From JAOTYV01 sp041557595 (GTDB taxonomy: Bacteria; Pseudomonadota; Alphaproteobacteria; UBA8366), in NCBI GenBank assembly GCA_041557595.1, contig JBFFGE010000253.1, positions 1 to 5,102 on the forward strand: 5,102 nucleotides of DNA. Reading direction: 5' to 3'. The translations under genes were made by a program, and so were the position numbers. This document shows, piece by piece, positions 1 through 5,102 of this stretch (position 1 is its first letter; every line of letters starts with the position of its first letter). The notes under the pieces were generated by a model. It had not been told where the DNA came from and did no database searches. It saw nothing but the letters and a program-made list of their open reading frames with translations.

Positions 1-246
1 CGCGCCGACACCGGCCAGGATATCAAGGTCGACGCCTCGATGACCAAGCTCTACGCCACCGAGACGGCGGGCCGCGTGGTCGACCGTTGTGTCCAGATCT
101 TCGGCAGTCTAGGCGTCTCCAACGAGCTACCGCTCGAACGATGGTACCGGGAACTCCGCATCAAGCGGATCGGCGAAGGGCCGTCCGAAGTTCATCGCAT
201 GGTGATCGCGCGGCACTTGCTGCGGCACCAGTCAGGAAGGAATTGA
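1..246 (+). CDS. Acyl-CoA dehydrogenase, C-terminal fragment (5' end outside window)
   Basis: Only the last 81 residues are visible. The frame is open from base 1, so the ATG at 40 is internal and not a start. The segment matches the C-terminal helical domain of flavin-dependent acyl-CoA dehydrogenases: a VQIFGSLGVSNELPLERWYRELR stretch split over residues 31-53, followed by IKRIGEGPSEVHRMVIAR (54-71). In this family the Glu of the 'EG' pair (here residue 59, codon 175-177) is commonly the catalytic base that takes the alpha proton while FAD takes the beta hydride. The 'GPSEVH' wording, rather than 'GTSEI', resembles the ACAD10/11-like and FadE2-like branch. The enzyme probably introduces an alpha,beta double bond into an acyl-CoA in the cytoplasm. 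It lies five bases before the CoA-transferase and is probably co-transcribed with it. Family assignment is firm; the substrate is unknown. Confidence 0.93.
   Translation, partial: RADTGQDIKVDASMTKLYATETAGRVVDRCVQIFGSLGVSNELPLERWYRELRIKRIGEGPSEVHRMVIARHLLRHQSGRN
234..240 (+). promoter_or_regulatory. Ribosome binding site deciding the CoA-transferase start
   Basis: AGGAAGG lies 11 bases before the ATG at 252, inside the last codons of the acyl-CoA dehydrogenase. It supports the start at 252 over an in-frame ATG at 87, which would overlap the dehydrogenase and add 55 residues with no family resemblance. Confidence 0.6.
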
Positions 247-251
247 CCACA

Positions 252-1451
252 ATGTCCGACAGACCATACCCGCTCGACGGTGTGACCGTCCTCGATATGG
301 GCCACATCTATAACGGCCCCTATGCGGGTTTCATGCTGGCGATGGCCGGCGCCCATGTCATCAAGATCGAGCCCCGGTCCGGCGAGCACTTGCGCCACCG
401 CGGCGGCCACAAGGCGCACTCGGTACCCTTCGCCTTGCTCAATTCGAACAAGCACTGCGTGACGCTCAACCTCAAGGCGCCGCGCGGCCGCGAATTGTTC
501 CTGGAGATGGTGGGGAAAGCGGACATCGTGCTGGAAAATTTTGCCCCCGATGCGATGGAGAACATGCAACTCGGATGGGACGTCCTGCGCGCCACCAATC
601 CCCGGCTGATCTATGGCTGCTCGAGCGGTTATGGCCGGAGCGGCCCGCGCAGAGACGACTTGGCGATGGACCTCACCGTACAGGCATCGTCCGGCGTGAT
701 GAGCGTGACCGGCTTCCCCGACAGCCCGCCGCTCAAGGCAGGGGCGGCGGTCTGCGATTTTTCCGGCGGCGTGCACCTCTACGCGGCGATCATGACCGCC
801 CTGTTCGAGCGCGAACGGACCGGCGAAGGGCGCATGGTCGAAGTGTCAATGCAGGAAGCCATCTACGCGTCGCTCTGCTCCAACCTCGGCATGTACTACA
901 GCATGGGCGGCAAGACGCCGCCGCGGACCGGCAACCAGCATGGCGGGCTCTCGATTTCTCCCTACAACGTCTATCCGACCAACGATGGCTACGCCGCCAT
1001 CAACTGCACCAACGACAATCATTTCTACAACCTCTTGCGGGTCATGGGCCGCTCCGAGCTCAAGGACGATCCGCGCTACGCCACCAACAGCGCCCGGGCG
1101 GAAATCCTGGAGGAAGTGAACGCGCTAGTCGAAAGCTGGACCGTCACGCTGACAAAGGACGAGCTGCTCGACATATCGCGAAAGAACGATTTTCCCTGCG
1201 CGCCGGTCCGCGATTTGGACGAAGTCGTGCATGACGAGCATTTGCATGAGCGCGGCATGCTGCAATGGATGGACCATCCGGTCGTCGGCCGCATCGCGCT
1301 GCAAAACAGCCCGCTGCGGTTCCACGACACGCCCTTGATGCCGATCGAGCCCAGTGCCGGTCTCGGCGCGCATAACGAGGAAATCTTCGGCAATTGGCTC
1401 GGCTATTCGCCGGCCGATGTCGAGGACTTCAAGAAACAGGAGATCATCTGA
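252..1451 (+). CDS. Family III CoA-transferase (CaiB/BaiF/Frc type)
   Basis: This 399-residue protein has the usual length for family III CoA-transferases, which move CoA from one acyl-CoA to a free carboxylic acid through aspartyl mixed-anhydride and thioester intermediates. The N-terminal half is typical: LDGVTVLDMGHIYNGPYAG (8-26), AHVIKIEPRSGE (34-45), SNKHCVTLNLKAPRGRELF (65-83), ADIVLENFAPDAMENMQLGWD (90-110) and GYGRSGP (126-132). The sequence GAAVCDFSGGVHL (164-176) aligns with the GAALGDSNSGMHL stretch of formyl-CoA transferase as recalled. This places the catalytic aspartate at residue 169 (codon 756-758). A TGEGRMVEVSMQEA motif (190-203) and the C-terminal CAPVRDLDEVVHDEHL segment (316-331) complete the fold. 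The formyl-CoA transferase glycine-rich loop is not obvious. Its place between an acyl-CoA dehydrogenase and a dioxygenase suggests activation of a carboxylic acid for catabolism. Donor and acceptor cannot be determined, and carnitine or formate specificity should not be assumed. Confidence 0.95.
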   Translation: MSDRPYPLDGVTVLDMGHIYNGPYAGFMLAMAGAHVIKIEPRSGEHLRHRGGHKAHSVPFALLNSNKHCVTLNLKAPRGRELFLEMVGKADIVLENFAPDAMENMQLGWDVLRATNPRLIYGCSSGYGRSGPRRDDLAMDLTVQASSGVMSVTGFPDSPPLKAGAAVCDFSGGVHLYAAIMTALFERERTGEGRMVEVSMQEAIYASLCSNLGMYYSMGGKTPPRTGNQHGGLSISPYNVYPTNDGYAAINCTNDNHFYNLLRVMGRSELKDDPRYATNSARAEILEEVNALVESWTVTLTKDELLDISRKNDFPCAPVRDLDEVVHDEHLHERGMLQWMDHPVVGRIALQNSPLRFHDTPLMPIEPSAGLGAHNEEIFGNWLGYSPADVEDFKKQEII

Positions 1452-1455
1452 AACG

Positions 1456-2538
1456 ATGGCGAGCCACCCTGAACCAGTAGCGCGCGACATCGCACCCGCG
1501 CTGCCGCCCGGCCCGATTACCGGACCGTCGGCGTGGCGTGGCGCGGATCTGCGCAGCACGCAGGCGTGGGTCTATACCCTGTCGGCGGACGAGATCGCGG
1601 AGATCGAAAGCGCCTTGGTCGCTGTGCGCGAGCGGGATGTCGCGACGCTGCGGCACGAGGATTTTCCGCTGCCGGGTCTCGGGCCGAAGCTGCGGACGAT
1701 ACGCGCGGAGATCCTGACCGGCCGCGGCTTCGTCCTGATCCACGGCCTCCCCGTCGCAAGCATGGAGCCGGATGCCGCCGCAATCGCGTATTGGGGGATC
1801 GGCCTTCATCTCGGCAAGGCGGTATCGCAAAACGGCAAGGGCCACCTGCTCGGCCATGTGCGCGACCTGGGCTACGACGTGGACGACCCGAACGTACGAG
1901 TCTACCAGACCAGCCGCCGCCAGAACTTTCACACGGATTCATGCGACATCGTCGGGCTGCTGTGCCTGCGCAAGGCGAAGCGCGGCGGGCTCAGCAGCCT
2001 GGTCAGCTCGGTCACTGTCTATAATGAAATGCTGGCACGGGACCCGGCGTTGACGCGCGTGATGTTCAAGCCTTTCCGAGTCGACCGGCGCGGCGAAATC
2101 CCGGCGGGAATGAAGCCCTACTTCACGACGCCCGTCTTCAACTGGAACGCCGGCTACCTGACCACCTACTACGTTCGGCGCTATATCGAATCGGCGCAGC
2201 GTCTCGCCGATGTGCCGCCGTTGAGCGACCAACAGATCGCCGCGCTGGACCTGTTCGACCAAATGGCGGAAGACGCCGGAAACCGGTTGGATATGGATTT
2301 CGAACCGGGCGACATGCAGTTTCTGCACAACCATCAGATCCTGCACGACCGGACCGACTACGAGGATTGGCCCGAACCGGAGAGGAAGCGCCACCTGCTG
2401 CGGCTATGGCTGTGCCCGCCCGAAGGGCGTCCCCTGCCGCCCTGCTATGCGGAGCGCTGGGGCAGCATCGAAATCGGCGATCGCGGCGGCATCGTAACGC
2501 CGGACGCCACCCTGCACATTCCGCTGTCGCCGATCTGA
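1456..2538 (+). CDS. TauD/TfdA-family Fe(II)/2-oxoglutarate-dependent dioxygenase
   Basis: This 360-residue protein has the size and layout of the TauD/TfdA superfamily, cytoplasmic enzymes that couple 2-oxoglutarate decarboxylation to substrate hydroxylation. The iron-binding HxD is in NFHTDSCDIVGLLCL (157-171), giving His159 and Asp161. The distal histidine is His297 in FLHNHQILHDRTDYEDW (289-305). Arg312 or Arg316 in KRHLLRLWL (311-319) is the likely 2-oxoglutarate carboxylate contact. A GRGFVLIHGLPV strand (89-100) and GDMQFL (285-290) are further family marks. The start at 1456 lies four bases after the upstream stop, with AGGAG at 1438-1442 as a somewhat distant ribosome binding site. 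An earlier in-frame ATG at 1354 would overlap the CoA-transferase by about 100 bases and is less likely. All catalytic residues are present, so it should be active. Members act on sulfonates, phenoxyacetates, betaines and others; substrate here is unknown. Its tight coupling to a CoA-transferase suggests it prepares a carboxylate for CoA activation, or acts on a related metabolite. Confidence 0.93.
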   Translation: MASHPEPVARDIAPALPPGPITGPSAWRGADLRSTQAWVYTLSADEIAEIESALVAVRERDVATLRHEDFPLPGLGPKLRTIRAEILTGRGFVLIHGLPVASMEPDAAAIAYWGIGLHLGKAVSQNGKGHLLGHVRDLGYDVDDPNVRVYQTSRRQNFHTDSCDIVGLLCLRKAKRGGLSSLVSSVTVYNEMLARDPALTRVMFKPFRVDRRGEIPAGMKPYFTTPVFNWNAGYLTTYYVRRYIESAQRLADVPPLSDQQIAALDLFDQMAEDAGNRLDMDFEPGDMQFLHNHQILHDRTDYEDWPEPERKRHLLRLWLCPPEGRPLPPCYAERWGSIEIGDRGGIVTPDATLHIPLSPI

Positions 2539-2560
2539 ACGCCGCACTACCGGCGCCGAT

Positions 2561-2589
2561 TTGTACCGCCCCGGTCAATTGCGTATTTT
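2561..2589 (+). promoter_or_regulatory. Possible promoter for the crotonase gene
   Basis: The 104-base gap between dioxygenase and crotonase contains TTGTAC (2561-2566), 17 bases, then TATTTT (2584-2589). This is a weak sigma70-like pair with good spacing, in an AT-richer patch than the surroundings. It could give the crotonase its own transcript start. The hexamers match consensus only partly (3/6 and 4/6), so this is tentative. Confidence 0.25.
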
Positions 2590-2627
2590 TCGCCGAACAC
2601 CAAACGGCAACCGAAACACGCTCTGAC

Positions 2628-2634
2628 AGGGGAG
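2628..2634 (+). promoter_or_regulatory. Ribosome binding site of the crotonase gene
   Basis: AGGGGAG ends eight bases before the ATG at 2643. It fixes that ATG as the start rather than the in-frame ATG at 2367 inside the dioxygenase gene, which would add 92 residues without family similarity. Confidence 0.7.
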
Positions 2635-2642
2635 ATCCAGCA

Positions 2643-3446
2643 ATGGGCTACGACACACTGACATATGAAGTCCGCGACACCGTCGCGGTGGTCACCTTGA
2701 ACCGGCCGGAAAAACGCAACGCGCTCGACATTCCGATGCGCGAAGAACTGTCCCAGGTCGTGATGACGATGCGAAACGACGAATCCCTGACGGCGGCGAT
2801 CCTCACCGGCGCGGGCGGCGCGTTTTGCGCCGGCGGCGATTTGAGCGGCATTTCGGAAAAATCGGACCCTTACAAGAGCCGGCGGCGCATCCAGAACATC
2901 TATGTCTGGCTGCATGAACTGGTCAGCCTCGAACTGCCGGTGATCGCCGCGGTCGACGGACCGGCCTACGGCGCCGGCAACAATCTCGCCCTCGCGGCCG
3001 ACTTCGTCCTCGCCTCGCCGCGCGCCAAATTTTGCCAGGTGTTCGGCCGGATCGGCCTCGTGCCCGATGTCGGCGGTTTCTTCCTGCTGCCCCGCATCGT
3101 TGGCCTGCAGAAGGCGAAGGAGCTGGTTTTTTCCGCCCGGTCGATCGACGCGGAGGAAGCCAAGGAGCTGGGCATCGTCTATTCGATCCACGAAACCGAG
3201 ACCTTGATGGACGCGGCAATGGACCTCGCCGCGCGGTTCAAGGACGCCTCGCGCCAGGCGATCGGTCTTTCGAAGAACATCTTGAACCAATCGCTCCATC
3301 TGGATTTTCGCGCGCTGGGCGAGATGGAATGCTTCGCGCAATCGGTGGCCCATAATTCGGAATACCACCACGAGGCGGTGCAGCGGTTCCTCGACAAGAA
3401 GCCCTTGAAATTCAACTGGGATGCGGCCGCTTCCGGCGGCGACTAG
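2643..3446 (+). CDS. Crotonase-fold enoyl-CoA hydratase/isomerase, PaaG-like active site
   Basis: This 267-residue protein has the usual crotonase length. Visible marks are VAVVTLNRPEKRNAL (14-28), the first oxyanion-hole segment GGAFCAGGDL (58-67), the second at DGPAYGAGNNLALAAD (105-120), and FGRIGLVPDVGGFFLLPRIVG (134-154). Aligned without gaps to rat mitochondrial enoyl-CoA hydratase as recalled, catalytic Glu144 falls on Asn114 and Glu164 on Phe134. Both hydratase acids are therefore missing. Instead Asp142 in 'GLVPD' sits where PaaG-type isomerases and 4-chlorobenzoyl-CoA dehalogenase carry their catalytic aspartate. The 'IGLVPDxGG..LLPRxVG' wording is close to PaaG. The likely role is double-bond isomerisation or a related step on an enoyl-CoA made by the upstream acyl-CoA dehydrogenase; simple hydration is less likely. 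Family is firm; the isomerase call is an inference from active-site residues. The 104-base gap before it contrasts with the tight spacing of the three genes upstream. Confidence 0.92.
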   Translation: MGYDTLTYEVRDTVAVVTLNRPEKRNALDIPMREELSQVVMTMRNDESLTAAILTGAGGAFCAGGDLSGISEKSDPYKSRRRIQNIYVWLHELVSLELPVIAAVDGPAYGAGNNLALAADFVLASPRAKFCQVFGRIGLVPDVGGFFLLPRIVGLQKAKELVFSARSIDAEEAKELGIVYSIHETETLMDAAMDLAARFKDASRQAIGLSKNILNQSLHLDFRALGEMECFAQSVAHNSEYHHEAVQRFLDKKPLKFNWDAAASGGD

Positions 3447-3506
3447 GACACGGGGGGACGCGCAATCGCGGTATCCCGCTGACCCGATTCTCTGCTTCTC
3501 TTTTTC

Positions 3507-3539
3507 CGCTCATGGCGCTATAAACCGGCGCCATGAGCG
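3507..3539. repeat. Perfect 12-bp inverted repeat with 9-base loop
   Basis: The left arm CGCTCATGGCGC (3507-3518) is the exact reverse complement of the right arm GCGCCATGAGCG (3528-3539), with loop TATAAACCG (3519-3527). There is no T-tract after it, so it is not an intrinsic terminator. Its placement over a -10-like hexamer and an ATG fits an operator, or a 5' RNA hairpin that hides a start codon. Confidence 0.8.
3519..3524 (+). promoter_or_regulatory. Candidate -10 promoter element inside the hairpin loop
   Basis: TATAAA lies in the loop of the inverted repeat and, with its flanks, reads GCTATAAAC, close to the alphaproteobacterial housekeeping -10 form (GCTAnAWC, from memory). Transcription would begin near 3531, just before the ATG at 3533. 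The -35 region at 17-base spacing is pyrimidine-rich (TTCTCT, 3496-3501) and does not match consensus, so an activator or a weak promoter would be implied. Confidence 0.4.
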
Positions 3540-3652
3540 AACCGTTCCACATGACCCTCTCACGCCGCGCGACGGCGCGTCCGCTGCCGGGATACCGGCC
3601 GCGAGCGTTCGGCGCCTTTGGCGTTATCCGGAGTGTTGAAAACCGTCTTTAG
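3533..3652 (+). CDS. Possible 39-residue leaderless small ORF, function unknown
   Basis: ATG at 3533 opens 39 codons ending at TAG 3650-3652. The peptide starts MSEPFHMTLSRRATARPL and ends GVIRSVENRL; it is arginine-rich and basic, with no membrane segment, signal peptide, cysteine pair or known motif. There is no Shine-Dalgarno, but a -10-like element 9 bases upstream would give a nearly leaderless mRNA. An intrinsic terminator begins 29 bases after the stop. I do not recognise the peptide. In GC-rich DNA a frame this short arises easily by chance, so the transcript could equally be a non-coding RNA or a leader of the MATE gene. Confidence 0.22.
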   Translation: MSEPFHMTLSRRATARPLPGYRPRAFGAFGVIRSVENRL

Positions 3653-3681
3653 CGAGAACCGATGATATCGGCGACAGGCAC

Positions 3682-3716
3682 AGGGCGGATTTCGGATCCG
3701 CCCTTTTGGTTTTTTT
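3682..3716 (+). terminator. Strong Rho-independent terminator upstream of the MATE gene
   Basis: A 9-bp perfect stem, AGGGCGGAT (3682-3690) with ATCCGCCCT (3696-3704), closes a TTCGG loop and runs straight into TTTGGTTTTTTT (3705-3716). The T-tract is on the + strand side, so it stops rightward transcription. It ends 31 bases before the first MATE start codon. It may end the catabolic operon's 3' tail, end a small independent transcript starting near 3531, or act as an attenuator for the transporter. Confidence 0.9.
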
Positions 3717-3747
3717 GGAACGATTTATTCGGAATTGGATTGAGACG

Positions 3748-5102
3748 ATGTTGAGAAACGGCGCGGGCCGCACCCTGATACCGGGAACGACCATGGCCCT
3801 CTGGCGCACCGAATTGCGTGAAATGGCGCAGCTCGCCACCCCCATCGTGCTGACCCAGTTCGCCTGGGTTTCCATGTTGATCACCGACACGGCGATGATC
3901 GGCCGGCTCGGCGCCGATGCGCTTGCCGGCGCGTCGCTGAGCCTGATGGTCTTCTTCCTCGCCTATGTCGCGTATTTCGGCGTCGTCACGGCGACCGCGG
4001 CGTTGGCGGCACAGGCCTATGGCGCCCGCAAACCCCGCACCTTGCGCCGCATCATACGTCAGGGGCTCTGGGTCGCGATCGCCCTCACCGTACCGACGCT
4101 GATTGCTTTCCATTTTACGGTCGACCTGCTTGCTGTGCTCGGCCAGCCGCCGGAAAGCCTGGGCCACGCGGACGCGTATATGAGCACGCTCAAATGGTGC
4201 CTGCCCCCCGTTATCGGTTTCGCCGTGCTCCGCAATTTCGTCTCGGCGCTCAACCGCCCGGCCGTGGCGCTGTGGGTGATGATGGCCGGGGTACCGCTGA
4301 ACGCGTTTCTGGACTACGCGCTGATCTTCGGGAATTTCGGCTTTCCCCGGCTGGAGCTGGTCGGCGCCGGGATCGCCACCTCGGCGGTCAACGCCGTGCT
4401 GTTTCTGGTACTCTTGGCAATCGCCGCGACGCAAAAACCCTTCGCGCGCTACGGAATTCTGCGCCGGTTCTGGAGGCCCGACTGGTATCAGTTCCGCCGC
4501 ATCTTCCGGATCGGCTTGCCGATTGCCGGCACCATGCTGCTCGAGGCGGGGTTCTTCATCGGCGCCGTCTTCGTCGCCGGTCATTTCGGCGCCGTCGTGG
4601 TGGCAGCCCACATGATCGCGATCCAGCTTCCCCATGTCACCTTCATGGTGCCGATGGGAATGGCCCAGGCCGCGACGGTTCGGGTCGGCCAAGCGGTCGG
4701 CCGGGGCGACGCCGCGGCGGCATACCGGGCGGGTTGGATGGCGATTGCGCTCACGCTCGGGTTCATGTGCGCGATGACCGTGGTGGTGCTCGCCATCCCG
4801 TCGGCCTTCGCGTCGATCTTCCTCGATCATGCGCGCGCCGACAGCGCCGCCGTGCTGGCGCTGGCGACGTCGTTCCTGCTATACGCCGCCTTCTTTCAAG
4901 CCGTAGACGGCATTCAGGCGGTGGCGGCCGGCGCGCTGCGCGGGCTGAACGACACCGCTATCCCCATGGTCTTTGCCGCGATGTGCTATTGGGGCATCGG
5001 GGGGGTGAGCGGGCTCTGGTTCGCCTTTGCCGCGGACATGGAAGGCGCGGGGCTGTGGCTGGGTTTCATATTCGGGCTCGGCAGCGCGGCCCTTTTGTTG
5101 GC
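3748..5102 (+). CDS. MATE-family multidrug efflux transporter, NorM type (3' end outside window)
   Basis: The frame stays open for 451 codons to the window edge. The protein is an inner-membrane multidrug and toxic-compound antiporter driven by Na+ or H+. It shows eleven full hydrophobic helices (roughly 29-51, 56-88, 105-125, 148-168, 172-196, 204-227, 253-276, 284-306, 328-352, 366-388, 404-424) and part of a twelfth from about 434. The two halves show the expected internal similarity. Family marks are TDTAMIGRLGADALAG (46-61), ALAAQAYGARKP (85-96), VGQAVGRGD (313-321) and AAGALRGLNDT (393-403). The acidic residues expected from NorM of Vibrio cholerae (Asp36, Glu255, Asp371) appear as Asp47, Glu266 and Asp387, arguing for a working cation site. 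NorM proteins are about 450-480 residues, so little is missing. The start is uncertain: ATG 3748 has a weak ribosome site, while ATG 3793 has GGGA 6 bases upstream and would still leave all helices. It is probably a separate unit from the catabolic genes. Confidence 0.95.
   Translation, partial: MLRNGAGRTLIPGTTMALWRTELREMAQLATPIVLTQFAWVSMLITDTAMIGRLGADALAGASLSLMVFFLAYVAYFGVVTATAALAAQAYGARKPRTLRRIIRQGLWVAIALTVPTLIAFHFTVDLLAVLGQPPESLGHADAYMSTLKWCLPPVIGFAVLRNFVSALNRPAVALWVMMAGVPLNAFLDYALIFGNFGFPRLELVGAGIATSAVNAVLFLVLLAIAATQKPFARYGILRRFWRPDWYQFRRIFRIGLPIAGTMLLEAGFFIGAVFVAGHFGAVVVAAHMIAIQLPHVTFMVPMGMAQAATVRVGQAVGRGDAAAAYRAGWMAIALTLGFMCAMTVVVLAIPSAFASIFLDHARADSAAVLALATSFLLYAAFFQAVDGIQAVAAGALRGLNDTAIPMVFAAMCYWGIGGVSGLWFAFAADMEGAGLWLGFIFGLGSAALLL

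Larger units (their letters stand above)
3447..3747. other. Intergenic region with hairpins, a promoter-like element and a terminator
   Basis: These 301 bases separate the catabolic cluster from the MATE transporter. No known protein family, tRNA or rRNA is recognisable. The contents are a pyrimidine-rich stretch (about 3488-3507), a perfect 12-bp inverted repeat with a -10-like hexamer in its loop, a short 39-codon reading frame, a strong intrinsic terminator, and an AT-richer 31-base run-in to the MATE start. No convincing terminator follows directly after the crotonase stop; the GCGG/CCGC mini-hairpin at 3468-3479 has no adjacent T-tract. Confidence 0.6.

Noticed and set aside
87..251. N-terminal extension of the CoA-transferase to an ATG at 87
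   Set aside because: The extra residues overlap the acyl-CoA dehydrogenase in another frame, show no family similarity, and a ribosome site sits before the ATG at 252.
1354..1455. N-terminal extension of the dioxygenase to an ATG at 1354
   Set aside because: It would overlap the conserved 3' end of the CoA-transferase and adds basic low-complexity residues; the ATG at 1456 directly follows the upstream stop.
2547..3371. A 274-codon minus-strand frame opposite the crotonase
   Set aside because: It has no recognisable motif and is fully covered by a certain gene on the other strand with family motifs throughout.
1..3446. Calling the cluster a carnitine (cai) operon
   Set aside because: CaiB, CaiA and CaiD resemblance is only at superfamily level, the crotonase active site differs from CaiD, and no CaiT, CaiC or CaiE is in view.
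3468..3479. GCGG-TATC-CCGC hairpin as a terminator for the catabolic operon
   Set aside because: The stem is only four base pairs and the following bases are not a T-tract; the pyrimidine-rich run begins too far downstream.
3421..3639. A 72-codon + strand frame overlapping the crotonase end
   Set aside because: It starts inside the crotonase gene, crosses the palindrome, and shows no coding character, ribosome site or known motif.
3649..4830. A 393-codon open frame on the minus strand opposite the MATE gene
   Set aside because: Its product is rich in R, G, H, E and D without any domain, it lies antisense to a clear transporter, and such frames are expected opposite GC-rich coding sequence.
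1..5102. CRISPR arrays, insertion sequences, tRNA or rRNA genes, toxin-antitoxin or defence genes
   Set aside because: No spaced direct repeats, transposase frame, terminal repeats, cloverleaf sequence or matching protein motifs were seen on either strand.

Overview
This is a high-GC bacterial window with five protein-coding genes, all on the + strand. Gene style, GC-rich third positions and the mix of CoA-ester catabolism genes suggest an alphaproteobacterium. That placement is an inference from overall character, not from a marker gene.

Positions 1-3446 form a compact catabolic cluster. It starts inside an acyl-CoA dehydrogenase, of which only the C-terminal 81 residues are present. Five bases later comes a complete family III (CaiB/Frc type) CoA-transferase. 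Four bases after that is a complete TauD/TfdA-type Fe(II)/2-oxoglutarate dioxygenase. A 104-base gap then leads to a complete crotonase-fold protein. Together these suggest a route that hydroxylates a substrate or frees it from a side group, activates it by CoA transfer, then desaturates and isomerises or hydrates it as a CoA ester. The substrate cannot be read from the sequence. The crotonase lacks both glutamates of true enoyl-CoA hydratases and carries an aspartate at the position used by PaaG-like isomerases, so it is better called an isomerase-type crotonase.

Positions 3447-3747 (301 bases) hold no recognisable protein family but are structured. There is a perfect 12-bp inverted repeat (3507-3518/3528-3539) with a TATAAA -10-like hexamer in its loop. 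An ATG in the right arm opens a 39-codon reading frame, and a strong intrinsic terminator follows at 3682-3716. This could be a small autonomous unit (small RNA or leaderless peptide) or a regulated leader with an attenuator for the gene downstream.

From 3748 to the window end is a nearly complete MATE-family multidrug/Na+ (or H+) antiporter of the NorM type, cut off by the window edge within its last expected transmembrane helix.
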